Shown here piece after piece: positions 12,568 to 23,529 of a DNA stretch of 64,000 bases (within the stretch, counting starts at the first letter, position 1; each line of letters starts with the position of its first letter). The notes beneath the pieces were generated by a model. That model was not told the DNA's origin and searched no databases. It saw nothing but the letters and a program-made list of their open reading frames with translations. Source of the DNA: Viola odorata (lineage: Eukaryota; Streptophyta; Magnoliopsida; Malpighiales; Violaceae); NCBI GenBank assembly GCA_963691705.1, contig OY829544.1:37655917-37719916 (forward strand), written 5' to 3'. The position numbers were made by a program, and so were the translations under genes.

Positions 12568-12618
12568 GTTGCCGCCTCTTTACTGTCTTATCGAAGTATT
12601 TGATAAGCAGTAAAGACA
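12568..12618 (-). promoter_or_regulatory. Polypurine tract and stem-loop, element B
   Basis: On the sense (minus) strand the 3' LTR is preceded by AGTAAAGAGGCGGCAAC. The stem is TCTTTACTGTCTTATC / GATAAGCAGTAAAGA with a nine-base loop and one bulged base, overlapping the purine tract. The same structure is found in element A. Confidence 0.75.
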
Positions 12619-12689
12619 GTTGCCCCTAGATATCCGAATTTTGGCGACACGGCAGGTCTTACCTCAAACTTACAGTGATGATGTCGCTC

Positions 12690-13800
12690 TGGGAGGAGGC
12701 AGTTGATTGATGCTATCACTAGGGATAAAAGGTGATTGCTTGACGTCGTCACTCCGGGAGGAGGTATGCCGTTGACGTCACTCTGGGAGGAGATAGGTTG
12801 TTGATCCTGCAAAGATATATATAAATTTAGATCTATTCGGATATCGAGAGAAACATAATTTGCAGAAAATGTAAATGACAACTACTCTATCAGAAATCGA
12901 AAGTATTTTTACGAAGACGTAAATGACGGCTCCACTGGGGGGATAATTGCTTGACATGTGACTGACGTTGCTTCGGAGGGATAATGCGCGATTCGCAGAA
13001 GTATGAATGGTTTGTCCTAATGATGTCACTCTAGGAGGAGGGAATAACCGTTATGTAAATGATATCACCCTAGGGAGGAGAAAAGGCATGATAGTGTCAC
13101 TCTGGGAGAAGGAAATACGGTACAGAAATGCAAACAACGTCCATTCCCATAGGAGAAGACGCGAAATGCGGAAACTAAACTAAGGGCACTCTGGGAGGAG
13201 AAGATGCTATGCTGTCATTCTAGGAGGAGAAAATGCTAAGGCTGAAATGCAAATAACGTCAATTCCCGTAGGAGAAGACGCGAACCGCGGAAACTAAACT
13301 AAGGGCACTCTGGGAGGAGAAGATGCTATGCTATCACTCTGGGAGGAGAAAATGCTAAGGTTGAAATGCAAATAACGTCAATTCCCGTAGGAGAAGACGC
13401 GAAATGCGGGAACTAAACTAAGGGCACTCTGGGAGGAGAAGATGCTATGCTGGAAACTAAACTATGCTGTCACTCTGGGAGGGGAAGATGCTAAAGCTGA
13501 AATGCAAACAACGTCAATTCCCGTAGGAGAAGACGCGAAATGTGGAAACTAAACTAAGGGCACTCAGGAGGAGAAGATGCTATGCTGTTACTCTGGGAGG
13601 AGAAGATGCTAAGGCTGAAAACTAAGTGTTGTCGCTCTAGGAGGAGAAGGATGCTAAGGCTGAAAACTAAGTGCCGTCCCTCTAGGAGGAGAAGAATGCT
13701 AAGGCTGAAAACTAAGTGTTGTCACTCTAAGAGGAGAAGAATGCTAATGGAAGGTAAACTATGCTGTCACTCTAGGAGAGGAAGAAATGCTAATGCTAGC
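12690..13800 (-). repeat. Complex tandem array around the CTCCTCCCAGAGTGAC motif (B)
   Basis: On the plus strand CTCTGGGAGGAG or CTCTAGGAGGAG recurs roughly every 40-60 bp, alternating with a unit holding CGTCAATTCCCGTAGGAGAA and GACGCGAAATGCGGAAACT. At 13582-13760 the unit shortens to about 55 bp with CTAAGGCTGAAAACTAAGTG. The corresponding array of element A has the same modules in a different order. Confidence 0.85.
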
Positions 13801-15082
13801 GCCCTTGATACGAACCTAGAATGCTAATGCTAGCGGCCTTGATACGAACCTAGAATGCGTCTGCGTCCTGCTCAGGAGGTAACGACCCCAAGGACAAGAC
13901 TTTCCCATGATTTGCAACCGTAAGCAGTCCTCACCTGATATTAGTGTTTGCACTCACGCTCTGAAACAAGGCTAAGTGTTTTACACTCATAAAGATGCAA
14001 CTAACATGATACATAATTTACAGTTCGCAATGTCAATCCGAGTGAATATACTTCGAATGAAGATGCACATGCATGGGTGTGCTAATAATCGATGGGAATT
14101 TTACGGAAAAGAATGAAAGGACATGAAAAGTCCGGAAAGAAGATTGTTTTGGAAAAGATTGCTTTGCTTGGGAGTTGGAAGGCTTTTGATGAGTGATGCT
14201 TTGCTGATTGGCCTTGATGAGAGCGGGGTGTGCGAGCTCTTTTGCTTTTTGCCGGGGATGCTTGCTTGACAGAGGGCGTGAGCTCTGGGATCCTTGCTGG
14301 GGGTGCTTTCCGTGTGGCCAGGGGCCCTATTCTTGAGTCTTCATTGGGGAGCGTCGTCGCTGTTCTTTTTGCGACTCACTACTTGAGTTGGACTGGGGCC
14401 CCTTTTCTCTTCTCGGGTTCTCACTAGGGATGCTTGCTTTGAGGTTTCTTGAGTTGGCCTTGGGCCTCTTTTGTTTGACTTTACTAGGGAAGGTTGCTTT
14501 GAGATTTCTCGAGTTGGCCTTGGGCTTCTTTACTCGAGTTCACTGAGAAAGTTTTCTTCGAGATTTCTCGAATTGAGTTGTCCCCGGGCTGCGATTGCTT
14601 TGGCTCTTCGATTGTTTGCATTCTTCGAAGGTCTCTTGAGCATTTTCTTTCTTTTCTTTTATTTTCCTTTTTTCTCCTCTCCCCTTTTTCTTTTTTCTTT
14701 TTTCCTCTCATTCATATAATTTTTTTTTTTTATATCCCTCCCCTTTTTGATTTGATTTGAAAATGCAACAGAGCAGAGCAAGCACAGCCTTTGTCTTGAT
14801 CTCTTCCCCTTTTGTCTTGAGGTCTCGGCCTTCGTCATTGCTGCTTCTTCGGTGATGGTCCTTAGGGATCTCCTGGTGACCTTTTCCGTCTCCTTCATCG
14901 TGCTCTTGGACTCGACGTGCTTTTACTTCCGGCTGGCAATTTTAGCTGAAACTACTCTTTGGCTCCCGGGGTATGAGTGATATTGACGGTTTGGGGAGTG
15001 ATGACATATATGGTGGAAAGAGGGAAAAAACGAAAAAAGTGGAGAAAATCGTAAAAGTCCCACGTCATTTTATAGCTATCCC

Positions 15083-15289
15083 ATGTCTAATGGCGCATGT
15101 GCCCTGGATATTATGCGAACTCAACTAGTATCTAGTCAGGCTCTTACACTCATGAAGGATAAGGCGCGATGGCTCAAAGATGCTTACCGGGGTTTGTTTG
15201 TGACTGCTTACGTCGGAGCAAACCGCAGATATAAGAGCAAACAGGTAATATCATGCATGGCACGTAATTTGGATAGATGCTGGAGTTAA
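15083..15289 (+). CDS. Conserved antisense 68-residue ORF in the 3' region of element B
   Basis: An uninterrupted ORF on the strand opposite to element B. The protein starts MSNGACALDIMRTQLV, has a middle RWLKDAYRGLFVTAYVG and ends CMARNLDRCWS. Element A carries the same ORF, also antisense, at 38027-38233, with about 80 percent identical residues by eye and no indel. Element C has a degraded version near 8120-8330 with a stop and a frame change. I do not recognise a domain, and no signal peptide or membrane segment is evident. I recall that extra ORFs, some antisense, have been reported between pol and the 3' LTR of Tat elements. It could also be a conserved non-coding block that happens to be open; the shared reading frame alone does not settle this. 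Confidence 0.4.
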   Translation: MSNGACALDIMRTQLVSSQALTLMKDKARWLKDAYRGLFVTAYVGANRRYKSKQVISCMARNLDRCWS

Positions 15290-15414
15290 CAGAGGGATTA
15301 AATATTCCTAACCTATGTGATGCATGAAAATGCTCATGAGAGTAGTATGCTTTTGTTTGAGCCGGGCTAAAGAGGGATTTTTTATTGATTTTTGATTTTT
15401 TGACTGATCGGTGG

Positions 15415-15662
15415 TTCGATTGCTAGAGGGTTTGATTGCTAGATGGTTTGATTGCTGGATGTTTGATTGCTGGATGTTTGATTACTGGATGTTTGATTGC
15501 TAGATGTTTGATTGCTAGACGTTTGATTGCTAGAATGTTTGATTGCTAGATGGTTTGATTGCTAGATGTTTTGATTGCTAGATGTTTTGACTGCTAGATG
15601 GTTTGATTGCTAGACATTTGATTGCTAGACATTTGATTGCTAGATGGTTTGATTGCTAGAAT
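15415..15662 (-). repeat. Short tandem repeat, unit about 15-19 bp (CTAGCAATCAA on the sense strand)
   Basis: About fifteen units of GATTGCTAGATGGTTT with variable spacing. The equivalent place in element A (37855-37915) has only about four loose copies of CTAGCAATCAA, so the array expanded in B. Confidence 0.85.
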
Positions 15663-16114
15663 GTGGGGGACGACTTATTTGCAACGTTCTAACGAGAACC
15701 TAAGGTTGCCCCCCAGTGGACCAGACGACCGTACTCGACTTAAAGCTAACAAAGCGAGCAGGAATAAAAACAAATTTAAATAAAGGGAAAATAAAGAGAG
15801 ACTCCCCTGAACCACGCAGCGGGGCTGCGCAGGCGTCTTCCACAAGCTCCATGCGGATGAAAGCGAAATGCTTCCCGTCCCTGTGAGATGCAGAGGGGAA
15901 AACGGAAAGGGAAATTAATTTGAAAACAAAACTGAAATAAGTTCAGGGATTCTCCCTTCCTTTAACTCGGCTTTTCGAGGGTGCCTATGACGTGGTCCCA
16001 GCCCCGAAACGCCTTGCTTAGATGCGTTGATTGATTTCTTTTTCAGCTGCTTCACGGGAACCGCCGATCCAGGTTGAAGGGATGATGAGATTCGCATTTG
16101 GTCCCTTTGCTTAC

Positions 16115-16258
16115 CGGTTCTTGCTAGACCTTCGTTGATGGGCTTCGTGATTGCTCGGGGGTAAAGGGGAAATCCTCTGTCTCCGAGATGTGCAGCGGGG
16201 CCGCAAGGGTATATGCTTACCGTTCTTCTGCAGGCAACAAATGGGGGTGACCCAGTCC
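16115..16258 (-). other. Two micro-exon-like blocks in the B 3' region
   Basis: On the minus strand, TTTTTCAG precedes a 38-nt block (16258-16221) that ends GAACG before GTAAGC. A 39-nt block (16153-16115) lies between CCCCGAG and GTAAGC. Element A has blocks of identical lengths and bordering signals at 37257-37294 and 37363-37401. A third acceptor-like site, CTCACAG before GGAC at 15880, is shared too. Splicing is inferred only from the sequence. Confidence 0.45.
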
Positions 16259-16892
16259 CTGAAAAAGATATGGCGAGAACAAATGAGGAGTAAATGCAAG
16301 ACAATTTTTAACAAAAGTAATGTGATTGATAAGTTTTAAGCTCTCCCTTTTGGACGGGCTATCCTTGGATCATTGCGGTGTGATTTGCATCGGATGGGCT
16401 TTGCGACTTTGGTCCAGCGTTTAGTCCTTTGAGACCGGTTGTTGGCGATGCCGGTTGTGCTGGTAGCACTACGAGGAAAAGAAATTTCGCTTTAGATGGT
16501 GATGGTTTGTCTTAAAATCTTTCCTGATTCGCTCTTGAAGGTGGCCTGCCGCGGCAATTCAACAGCCCCTACGAGCAAAACTCTCTGGTTCTATCGTGAT
16601 GACGAGCTGAGGCGTGAGACCTTACGTCCCTGCAAAACTGAAGGTTGATTAGTGGTGTTAGTCTAAGTGACGCGTCTTACGTCCCGAGCTACTCCTGGGG
16701 ATCCATCCATGCCATGCCTCCTTTTGTCATCTCACAAATTTGAAGAAAAAGAAAGGGGACAACAAATTTTTAAAATAACGAGCATCTCCTGAAAAAAACT
16801 TGTTTTATTGATTTCAGGACAAATGTTTGTGCTAGATTGTCATGATAAAACCCTATGTCCTTGGTCTGCCCGGACGCTCTGTTCGCGATGCT

Positions 16893-19200
16893 TTAGGCGA
16901 AGTATCTCTTGACTGCATCGGCATTTACCGGTCTCGGGAGATCGTCTCCATCCATGTTGGTTAGCATTAGGGCACCCCCTGAGAATGCATTTTTTACCAG
17001 ATACGGGCCCTCGTACCTTGGGGCCCACTTTCCTTGACTGGCCTCCCGATGAGGGAGAATTTTCTTCAGCACTAAATCCCCAGCCTTGAACTTGCGAGGT
17101 CGCACTTTCTTGTCATAAACGTTGGCCATTCTTTGCTGATATAATTGTACATGGCAGATAGTGGCCAAGCGCTTTTCGGGAAGGAGGTTCAGCTGCTCGT
17201 ACCTTACTCTTGCCTAATCTGATTCTTCTACTTCAGATTCTGCCAGGATTCTGAGAGAAGGAATTTCTACCTCGAGGGGAATTACGGCTTCCATGCCGTA
17301 AACTAATGAGTAGGGAGTTGCCCCTGTGGATGTATGGGTTGCTATCCGATAAGCATGTAGTGCGAAGGGAAGCATGTCTTGCCAATCTTTGTGAGTGATT
17401 ACCATCTTTTGGATGATCCTCTTCAGGTTTTTGTTTGCTGCTTCGACTGAGCCATTCACTTTTGGTCGATATGGTGACGAGTTCCGGTGCTTCACCTTCC
17501 AACGTTGGCAAAGATCGTCGATCATTTTTCCGTTGAGATTAGTGTCGTTGTCCGTGATGATGGTCTCTGGGACCCCCTGACGGCAAATGATATTTCTCTC
17601 AATGAATCGCATGGTCATTTTCTGAGTGATGCTGGTGTAAGAGGCGTCCTCTACCCATTTGGTGAAGTAGTCGATCGCTACGAGGATGAAGCGATGGCCA
17701 CTAGAGGCTTTTGGATGAATTTGGCCAATGATGTCGATTCCCCACATCGCAAAAGGCCAAGGCAATGTCATGCTGAAGAGAGGGGCTGGAGGGACATGGA
17801 GATGGTCCGCGTAGATTTGACATTTGTGGCATTTCCGGAAGTAGCTGATGCAATCTCGTTCGATGGTGAGCCAAAAATACCCTTGCCTCATTATTTGTCT
17901 GGCCATCATATGCCCACTTGCGTGTGTGGAACAGACCCCCTTCGTGGATCTCTGCTATGATTCTCTTTGCCTCGGCCATGGTGACGCAGTGAAGCAAAGC
18001 TCCACCAGCTCTCCTTTTATATAGAACCTCGCCGTCGAGGTAGAAGTCTAATGCTAAGCGCTGGAGGGTCTTTTTGCTAACCCGGCTTGCCCCCGGTGGA
18101 TACTCTCGATTTCTGATGAACTGTGCTAAGTGGTGGAACCATGACTTCCCCTCGGGTCCCTCTTGCAGCATGCCGAAGTTTCCTTCACTTCTACCCTTAA
18201 CGGCTAAAGCATTACTCCGTACTCTAACTTGAACGTCGATGCCAATGTGGCTAATGCGTCTGCGAAGCGGTTCTTTTCTCTGTCGACTCGGTCGGCTTGG
18301 GATTCCTTGAATTCCCGTGTGAATCGGGTGAGTAGCTTTTGATAAGGGATGAGCTTGGAATCCCGTGTCTGTCATAGATCCTGGGCTTGGTTTTACGAGC
18401 ATCGTATCCCATTGCTTGGTTAACTTCCTCTTTGATTTTCAAAAGGATGTCTGGATGTATCCTCCGATTTTTTTTTTTTTTTATAGGCTTAAACTCAGGC
18501 TCCAATGGGATACGATGCTCAACTGTCCCGGGATCAAGGCCTGGCATACCGGCGTATGCAAATACGTCCGAGTAGTTTTTGAGGAGAGAAATTAACCTTT
18601 CTCTCTGAATTATATCCAGGGTGGTTCCGATCTTAACCAGCTTCTGATTCTCGTTGCTTGCCCCCAAGTTTACTTCGTCTGATTCCTCCTGATGAGGGGT
18701 TATTTCCTTTTTTGAACTTTCTAGCAAACGGCCCAATTCGCTGGAGATTTCAGCCTTGTCTTTGGTCGTGATGACGATTTCTTCGCCGGTAAAGACACAG
18801 GTTTTATCAAGACAATCCGAACTAACATTCATCCTGAAATTAAACTGCGAAAAGAAGAGATGCATAAAAATAAAAATTGCATACATATTGATTTTTAACA
18901 AAAGGGAACATGAGTCACTACAAAATGTTTTCATAAGAAAACGGGAAAAACACATATATCTTTCAAAAGGAGTAATTTCGGAGAGACATCCGGAAGCATG
19001 GCGATGACCCAGTTGCACACAGACTCCCCTGACTTCTTTACGAAAATGACTGAACCAGGCGACGATTCTTCTTCTCCCGGAGCATCAATACAGGAATCTG
19101 AAGCTATACTGACCATGGTAGGATTTATATTGACGACTCCGACTGCGAGGGAGAATGTGGCTCTGATGTGGGGATACATTCTGCCTTCCATGTCATGCCC
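16893..19200 (-). pseudogene. Protease-end, RT-start and integrase remnants of element B
   Basis: From the right: the end of the first pol exon (IRATFSLAVG, then SVIFVKKSGESVCNW, LPDVSP), an intron remnant (about 18977-18837), and the start of the second exon (MNVSSDCLDK at about 18835). The RT start continues to about 18410, then jumps directly to sequence matching the late second RNase H (DTGFQAHPLS in a shifted frame): about 1.5 kb encoding the RT core and RNase H is missing. Integrase follows: zinc-binding HHCC region (shifted by an extra G near 17935), core with D (GIDIIGQI), TDNDTN and the E of NGSVEAANKN, and tail ending VNADAVKRYFA at 16893. An in-frame TAG at 17214-17216 replaces Trp in SDWARV. 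No functional polymerase can be made. Confidence 0.85.
18837..18977 (-). other. Decayed pro-RT intron of element B
   Basis: Corresponds to the element A intron at 32723-32868. The acceptor (TAATTTCAG before GATGAATGTTAG) is intact, but the donor reads CTCTCCGAAATTAC where A has CTCTCCGTAATTAC, so the obligatory GT is lost. Confidence 0.65.
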
Positions 19201-19297
19201 CCAATATCAGCAAATTCACTTGTTACTGGCCCAGCTTGAGACATATATTTGTGGGAACAAGTGGTGGGATGACCATCATTGACGGTGTCAACTATCT

Positions 19298-20599
19298 CTA
19301 ACTCACAAGTCTTCTTCCCAACCGTTTCCATCGATTTTTTGACATGTTTTGGTTATTTAGGTCCTTTGGTGGGTTATATGGCTTAGGTTGCCTGGGTTGT
19401 GTGGGTCTTTCGGCTAAGTCCTCGAAAGAGATCCATCCACATTTGATCAAATGGTGAACCTTCCCTCTTAGGGCGGAGCAATCTTCTATTGTGTGACCCT
19501 GAGCTCCAGCATGGTACTCGTATCTAGCATTATGATCGTACCACTTCGAGTAAGGAGGCTGTAAAGGTTGGATTGGGGTGGGTGCAATTTGTTTAGCGGC
19601 CAAAAGGTGCTTGTAAATCTCCCCCAAAGGAACGAGAAGTGGAGGCAATGGTCCCCGATCCCAATGGATATTTTGGTTTCTTGATTTATTTGGTGGTTTA
19701 CATGGTCTATGTTATGGAAGTTGCGATATTTGTGTTGGGGGTGATGGGAAAGGTTGCCTGCCATCCAAAGGAAAAGAAACCCTTGCGGCTAGTTCTTTCT
19801 GTTTCTGAGCATACGTTTTTACTGATTCCTCGGCCCTTTTCTCTAGATTTTGCAAGTCGGAACGGTTAGGTGTGATTTCTGCGTCGAGCTTGTACCGTTC
19901 AGATATTTCGTTGTGGTGGATTTTGAGGCGAGTTTTGGGGCGTTCAATCTCCGCGTACCTCTCGGATTGTGGGATCTTGAACTTCCGAGGCGTCGTAGTT
20001 CCTAGCATCATGCTTTCATCAGCGGGATCCCTAGGGTCATATGTTTCAATAACCCTTAGCTTGTCCTCTCGTGGGCTCAATCGATCAACACTGGACCCTT
20101 TTGCACTAATGGGGCCAAAACCTATGGCCGGTGAATATTCACGAGTGGACTGTAGCTGTGTCGGATTGCTTCCCGGAAGTTTAGTTTCCGATGGTCCCGA
20201 AATTGCGGCTTGGGTAGAACGAACTTGAGATGGGTGGGAACACTGTCTGGTGGTACCTACTGCAGCTGTAGGGTTGGTTGAAAGGTGCTGAAGTGACGGG
20301 GAGATCTCTTCACCCGTCTTAACTGGTGGACTTGCAACGGCGGGTACAGTGAAGGGACTAACCCATCTCCAATGTCCCAGGGGGGCCGTAAGTGGTGGGA
20401 ATACCGAAGGTCCTGCGACGGTGAGCGAAGAGGAAGGTCCGTTTGTTTGAGGGAGATCAAAACCCGGTGGCACTTCGGTGACAGCTTCATCTCTTTCCTT
20501 TTCGGCCCTGGCGGCCCTTTCTGTACTGATCCTAACTTGCTCCTCTAACTCGGCTATTCTAGCCATTAGTGCTTCATCGGTCTTGGCCGGTTCAGTCAT
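19298..20599 (-). pseudogene. gag remnant of element B
   Basis: Starts MTEPAKTDEALMARIAELEE at 20599, the same start as gag of element A, with a short N-terminal coiled coil (RISTERAARAEKERDEA), then a Pro/Ser-rich linker. The capsid-like core is damaged by two deletions: sequence jumps from RPKTRLKIHHNEI to YKLDAEITPNRSDLQNLEK, and from AARVSFPLDG to RQPFPSPPTQ. After a frame change, one zinc-knuckle-like unit remains at 19648-19298 (YEYHAGAQGHTIEDC, with Tyr replacing the first Cys). The second half of gag and the protease are absent. The frame upstream to 20761 lies in presumed leader. Confidence 0.8.
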
Positions 20600-21288
20600 T
20601 TTTCGTTCTTGAAGTCTAGTTAGGGGGAGCCTGTGCGGAGTAGCTTGCTTTCGAGGAGTTATCGTGAACCTGAAAAAAAAGAAAAACACAGAAAAGGGTA
20701 AGTACAAGTGAGGATACACAAGTGATGTGCAATCCCGAGGTCTCCACATTTGCTCATTCATTTTCCGGCCACACTTTCACTTGATATTTTTAGGGCGGTC
20801 GGAGAGGCGAGGAATCCCAGTGGTTGACAAGATACGAAGGAAGCCTCTATACATTCCCACGATATGAAGCAAATCTGAGATGATAACGGCGAAACCCAAA
20901 TCAGCAGGGGCAACCAATGCCACCATGCTAGGAGGATCTCTTTCACACTATACTTTTGACGATGCAAGGCCTGATGCCTGGTGAACTCAACCGAGGGGAG
21001 AGACGACAATCTTTTTATGAACTTGGAGTTTTTCGTGATAAACTAGGAAGACATGGCCATGAGTGAGCGATACTCGGATGTTTTGAATACTTGTTCTGAT
21101 TCTCCAGAATTTCGGTGAGACGATTGTGTTTTATCCCGGAGGGATTTTCTCTTTTGTCTTGCGATGGTTTTTTGAGTTTGTATTGGAGGGATAGTTGATA
21201 TGGAAAAGATGAGGCGATTTAATAAATATCCAAAAGAGTACGACTTTATTAAAAAACGTTTATAAAATATGGTAAACTTGCCAACTTC
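20600..21288 (-). other. ORF1-gag spacer of element B, left of the A insertion
   Basis: Non-coding spacer that continues at 45141-45233 across element A. It is collinear with the spacer of element A at 27598-28380; A inserted here with the duplication ACTTC (21284-21288). Confidence 0.8.
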
Positions 21289-21996
21289 TGTTGATACCCA
21301 AATTTTGACGCCATTTTTAATCAATTTTAGCATTTCTGTCATTTATTTAATTTACTGTCATTTTTACTTGATTTACAGTCATCTGTAGTTAGTTTACTAT
21401 AGCTAGCATTTTTAGGTGTTTCGTTGCATTTTTGCATCGTCGTTAGCATCGTCAGCTTTCGATATCGCATTTTCAATTTTTCGGCATGCATTTTCATTAT
21501 TATTATTAATATTATTTTTAGCCTAAAAAATCACGTTTTAGACTATCCGGCGGTCGTATGCTAGTTTTTCTGCATTTTTGGTCATCTCACGAATTTTAGG
21601 ATTTTTAGGGTTTTAGCGCATTTTTTAGTATTTTTATTATTTTATTAATATTTTTATTCGAGCTTTTATTGGACCCGAGTAAGTCTGCTCGAACCACAGC
21701 TTGACTTTTAAATGTTTTCCATCAACTAGTTGCTAGCTTTCTTTTCTGCTCGCAACAGTATACAGCGTTTCGCGTAATTTTCGGCGTAACGTTTTTATTT
21801 TTCCGTTCCCGCGTTTCGCGCTTTTGAACGCGAAAATAAACACGTCAAACGCGAAATTTTCATGCTTCGCTGTATACGGTTAAAACCGTCATATTTTTCT
21901 CTACGCGCTGGTACCCTCGGATCGAAAAGTCTGAGCGTTTGCTCGCAGGACTCAGCTCGAGCCCATTTAAATAAATTAAAGGGCAATTTTAATCAC

Positions 21997-22043
21997 AACC
22001 GTTGATCTGGTCAACTCAAGAAAAGTCAACCAGATCAACGGTT
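21997..22043 (+). promoter_or_regulatory. Palindrome upstream of the LTR TATA box (A, 5' LTR)
   Basis: Arms AACCGTTGATCTGGT and ACCAGATCAACGGTT pair perfectly, with a further C-G pair outside and a 17-bp spacer. It is repeated at 41879-41925 in the 3' LTR. Compared with element B, the outer five positions differ in both arms in a way that keeps pairing. Confidence 0.75.
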
Positions 22044-22270
22044 GACAAATTAAAGGGGCATGGTGCATGGCACACGCGAACGGCCATGGACGTGCGTGAA
22101 CAGGGGAGCGAGCCACCGAGCTGCTCGCTCCCGTCCCCTCGGCCGTTACCTGTCCCCTCGGCCATCATCACAACGCCCCTAGCCCAGCCACCTCACGACC
22201 GTAGCCCCGCCAGTGTGAACAACACCACCACGCGCAGCTCCTTCTCCCTCTCCTCCACGCGATTTTCTCC

Positions 22271-22278
22271 TATAAATA
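22271..22278 (+). promoter_or_regulatory. Putative LTR TATA box, element A 5' LTR
   Basis: TATAAATA in the context TTTCTCCTATAAATAGGAGC, about 230 bp after the palindrome. The 3' LTR copy is at 42153-42160. This is the likely promoter of the element transcript. Confidence 0.7.
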
Positions 22279-22929
22279 GGAGCTCCCATTCAACATAAAA
22301 ACGGCACCAAAATCGCAAGAAACCCTTGCTCCTTCTCCCTCTTGATCAGCTTGCTCATATTGAGCGACAATCGTCCAGTTCAAAGTTTGAAACGTAAGCT
22401 TTCTCTCTCTAGCTCATCTTCGGTTTTTCTGCGCAAGTTTTCTTTAATTTCATTTGGCTTGATTTTGAGCAAATAAATTGATTGTTTTTGTGCTATTAAT
22501 TCACATACGTAATGTAGATTAAATACATGCTTTCAATTTTGAAAATCGTTGGCTAGATTGTTCGAATTAATTAGTTTTCGATAATTAACGGTTCGGTCGT
22601 TTTTTTTGAAATTAAATTTTGTACGAGTCAAACTAAAAATCGAGGTTTATACGGTCGGAAAGTCGTCGAAGAGACGAACATTTCGGTACGTCCATTTTTC
22701 AAAACGGCCAAGTGTGGCCGGAGTTGGGTCGCCGGCAGTAGCTCCGGCGACCAAGGGAGGGGGTGATGAATAGTGCCATGCCTATTCATCACACGGCGCC
22801 GTTTTGGCCCCCCTCCCAAGTTTTCAAAGTTTTCAATTAGGTCCCTCCGATTTTTAATTCTTTCTGAAATTTCAAATCGCAAGTTTTTCGTAAAAATAAT
22901 TCGTACGCTTCGTACGTTAATTTCTCGTA

Positions 22930-23105
22930 TTATCAACTGTTTAATTTTCTGCACTTATCAACTGTTTAATTTTCTGCACTTATCAACTGTTTAATTTTCT
23001 GCACTTATCAACTGTTTAATTTTCTGCACTTATCAACTGTTTAATTTTCTGCACGTATCAACTGTTTAATTTTCTGCACTTATCAACTGTTTTAATTCTT
23101 AGCAC
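22930..23105 (+). repeat. 25-bp tandem array in the A 5' LTR
   Basis: Six copies of TATCAACTGTTTAATTTTCT plus GCACT and one degenerate unit. The 3' LTR has five plus one (42813-42960). Confidence 0.92.
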
Positions 23106-23168
23106 TTTAAATTTCCGCACTTTATTTTCTGCAATTTAAAAATTCAGTTATTTATTTTTACCGCCTAC

Positions 23169-23525
23169 ATGGACGGTCGCACTTTAATTTCCGCAATATC
23201 AACTGCTTTAATTTTTCGCAAAACTGCTGGAAATCCTTCCGCAATATCAACTGTTTTATTTTCTGCAAATATCAATTGTTTTATTTTCCGCAATATCAAC
23301 TGCTTTAATTTTTCGCACAACTGCTGGAAATCCTTCCGCAAATATCAACTGTTTTATTTTCTGCAAATATCAATTGTTTTATTTTCCGCAATATCAACTG
23401 CTTTAATTTTTCGCACAACTGCTGGAAATCCTTCCGCAAATATCAACTGCTTTATTTTCTGCAAATATCAATTGTTTTATTTTTCGCAAATATCAACTCT
23501 CTACTTTCTGCAAATTATCCAACTG
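23169..23525 (+). repeat. Tandem array of about 105-120-bp units in the A 5' LTR
   Basis: About three units, each with CAATATCAACTGCTTTAATT, TTTCGCACAACTGCTGGAAA and TCCTTCCGCAAATATCAACT. Present in the same number in the 3' LTR (43034-43375). Element B has related sequence in its 161-bp units. Confidence 0.85.
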
Positions 23526-23529
23526 TTAA

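Larger units (their letters stand above)
12619..16890 (-). other. 3' untranslated region of element B
   Basis: A 4.3-kb stretch without a sense gene. From the integrase end leftwards it holds micro-exon-like blocks (16258-16221 and 16153-16115), a CTAGCAATCAA array (15662-15415), a conserved block with an antisense ORF (15083-15289), a purine-rich tract on the sense strand (about 14752-14641), and arrays centred on CTCCTCCCAGAGTGAC (about 13800-12690). Confidence 0.75.

Noticed and set aside
14471..14898. Phe/Ser-rich and Lys/Glu-rich ORFs on both strands
   Set aside because: They span a low-complexity C/T (G/A) tract in the 3' region of element B.
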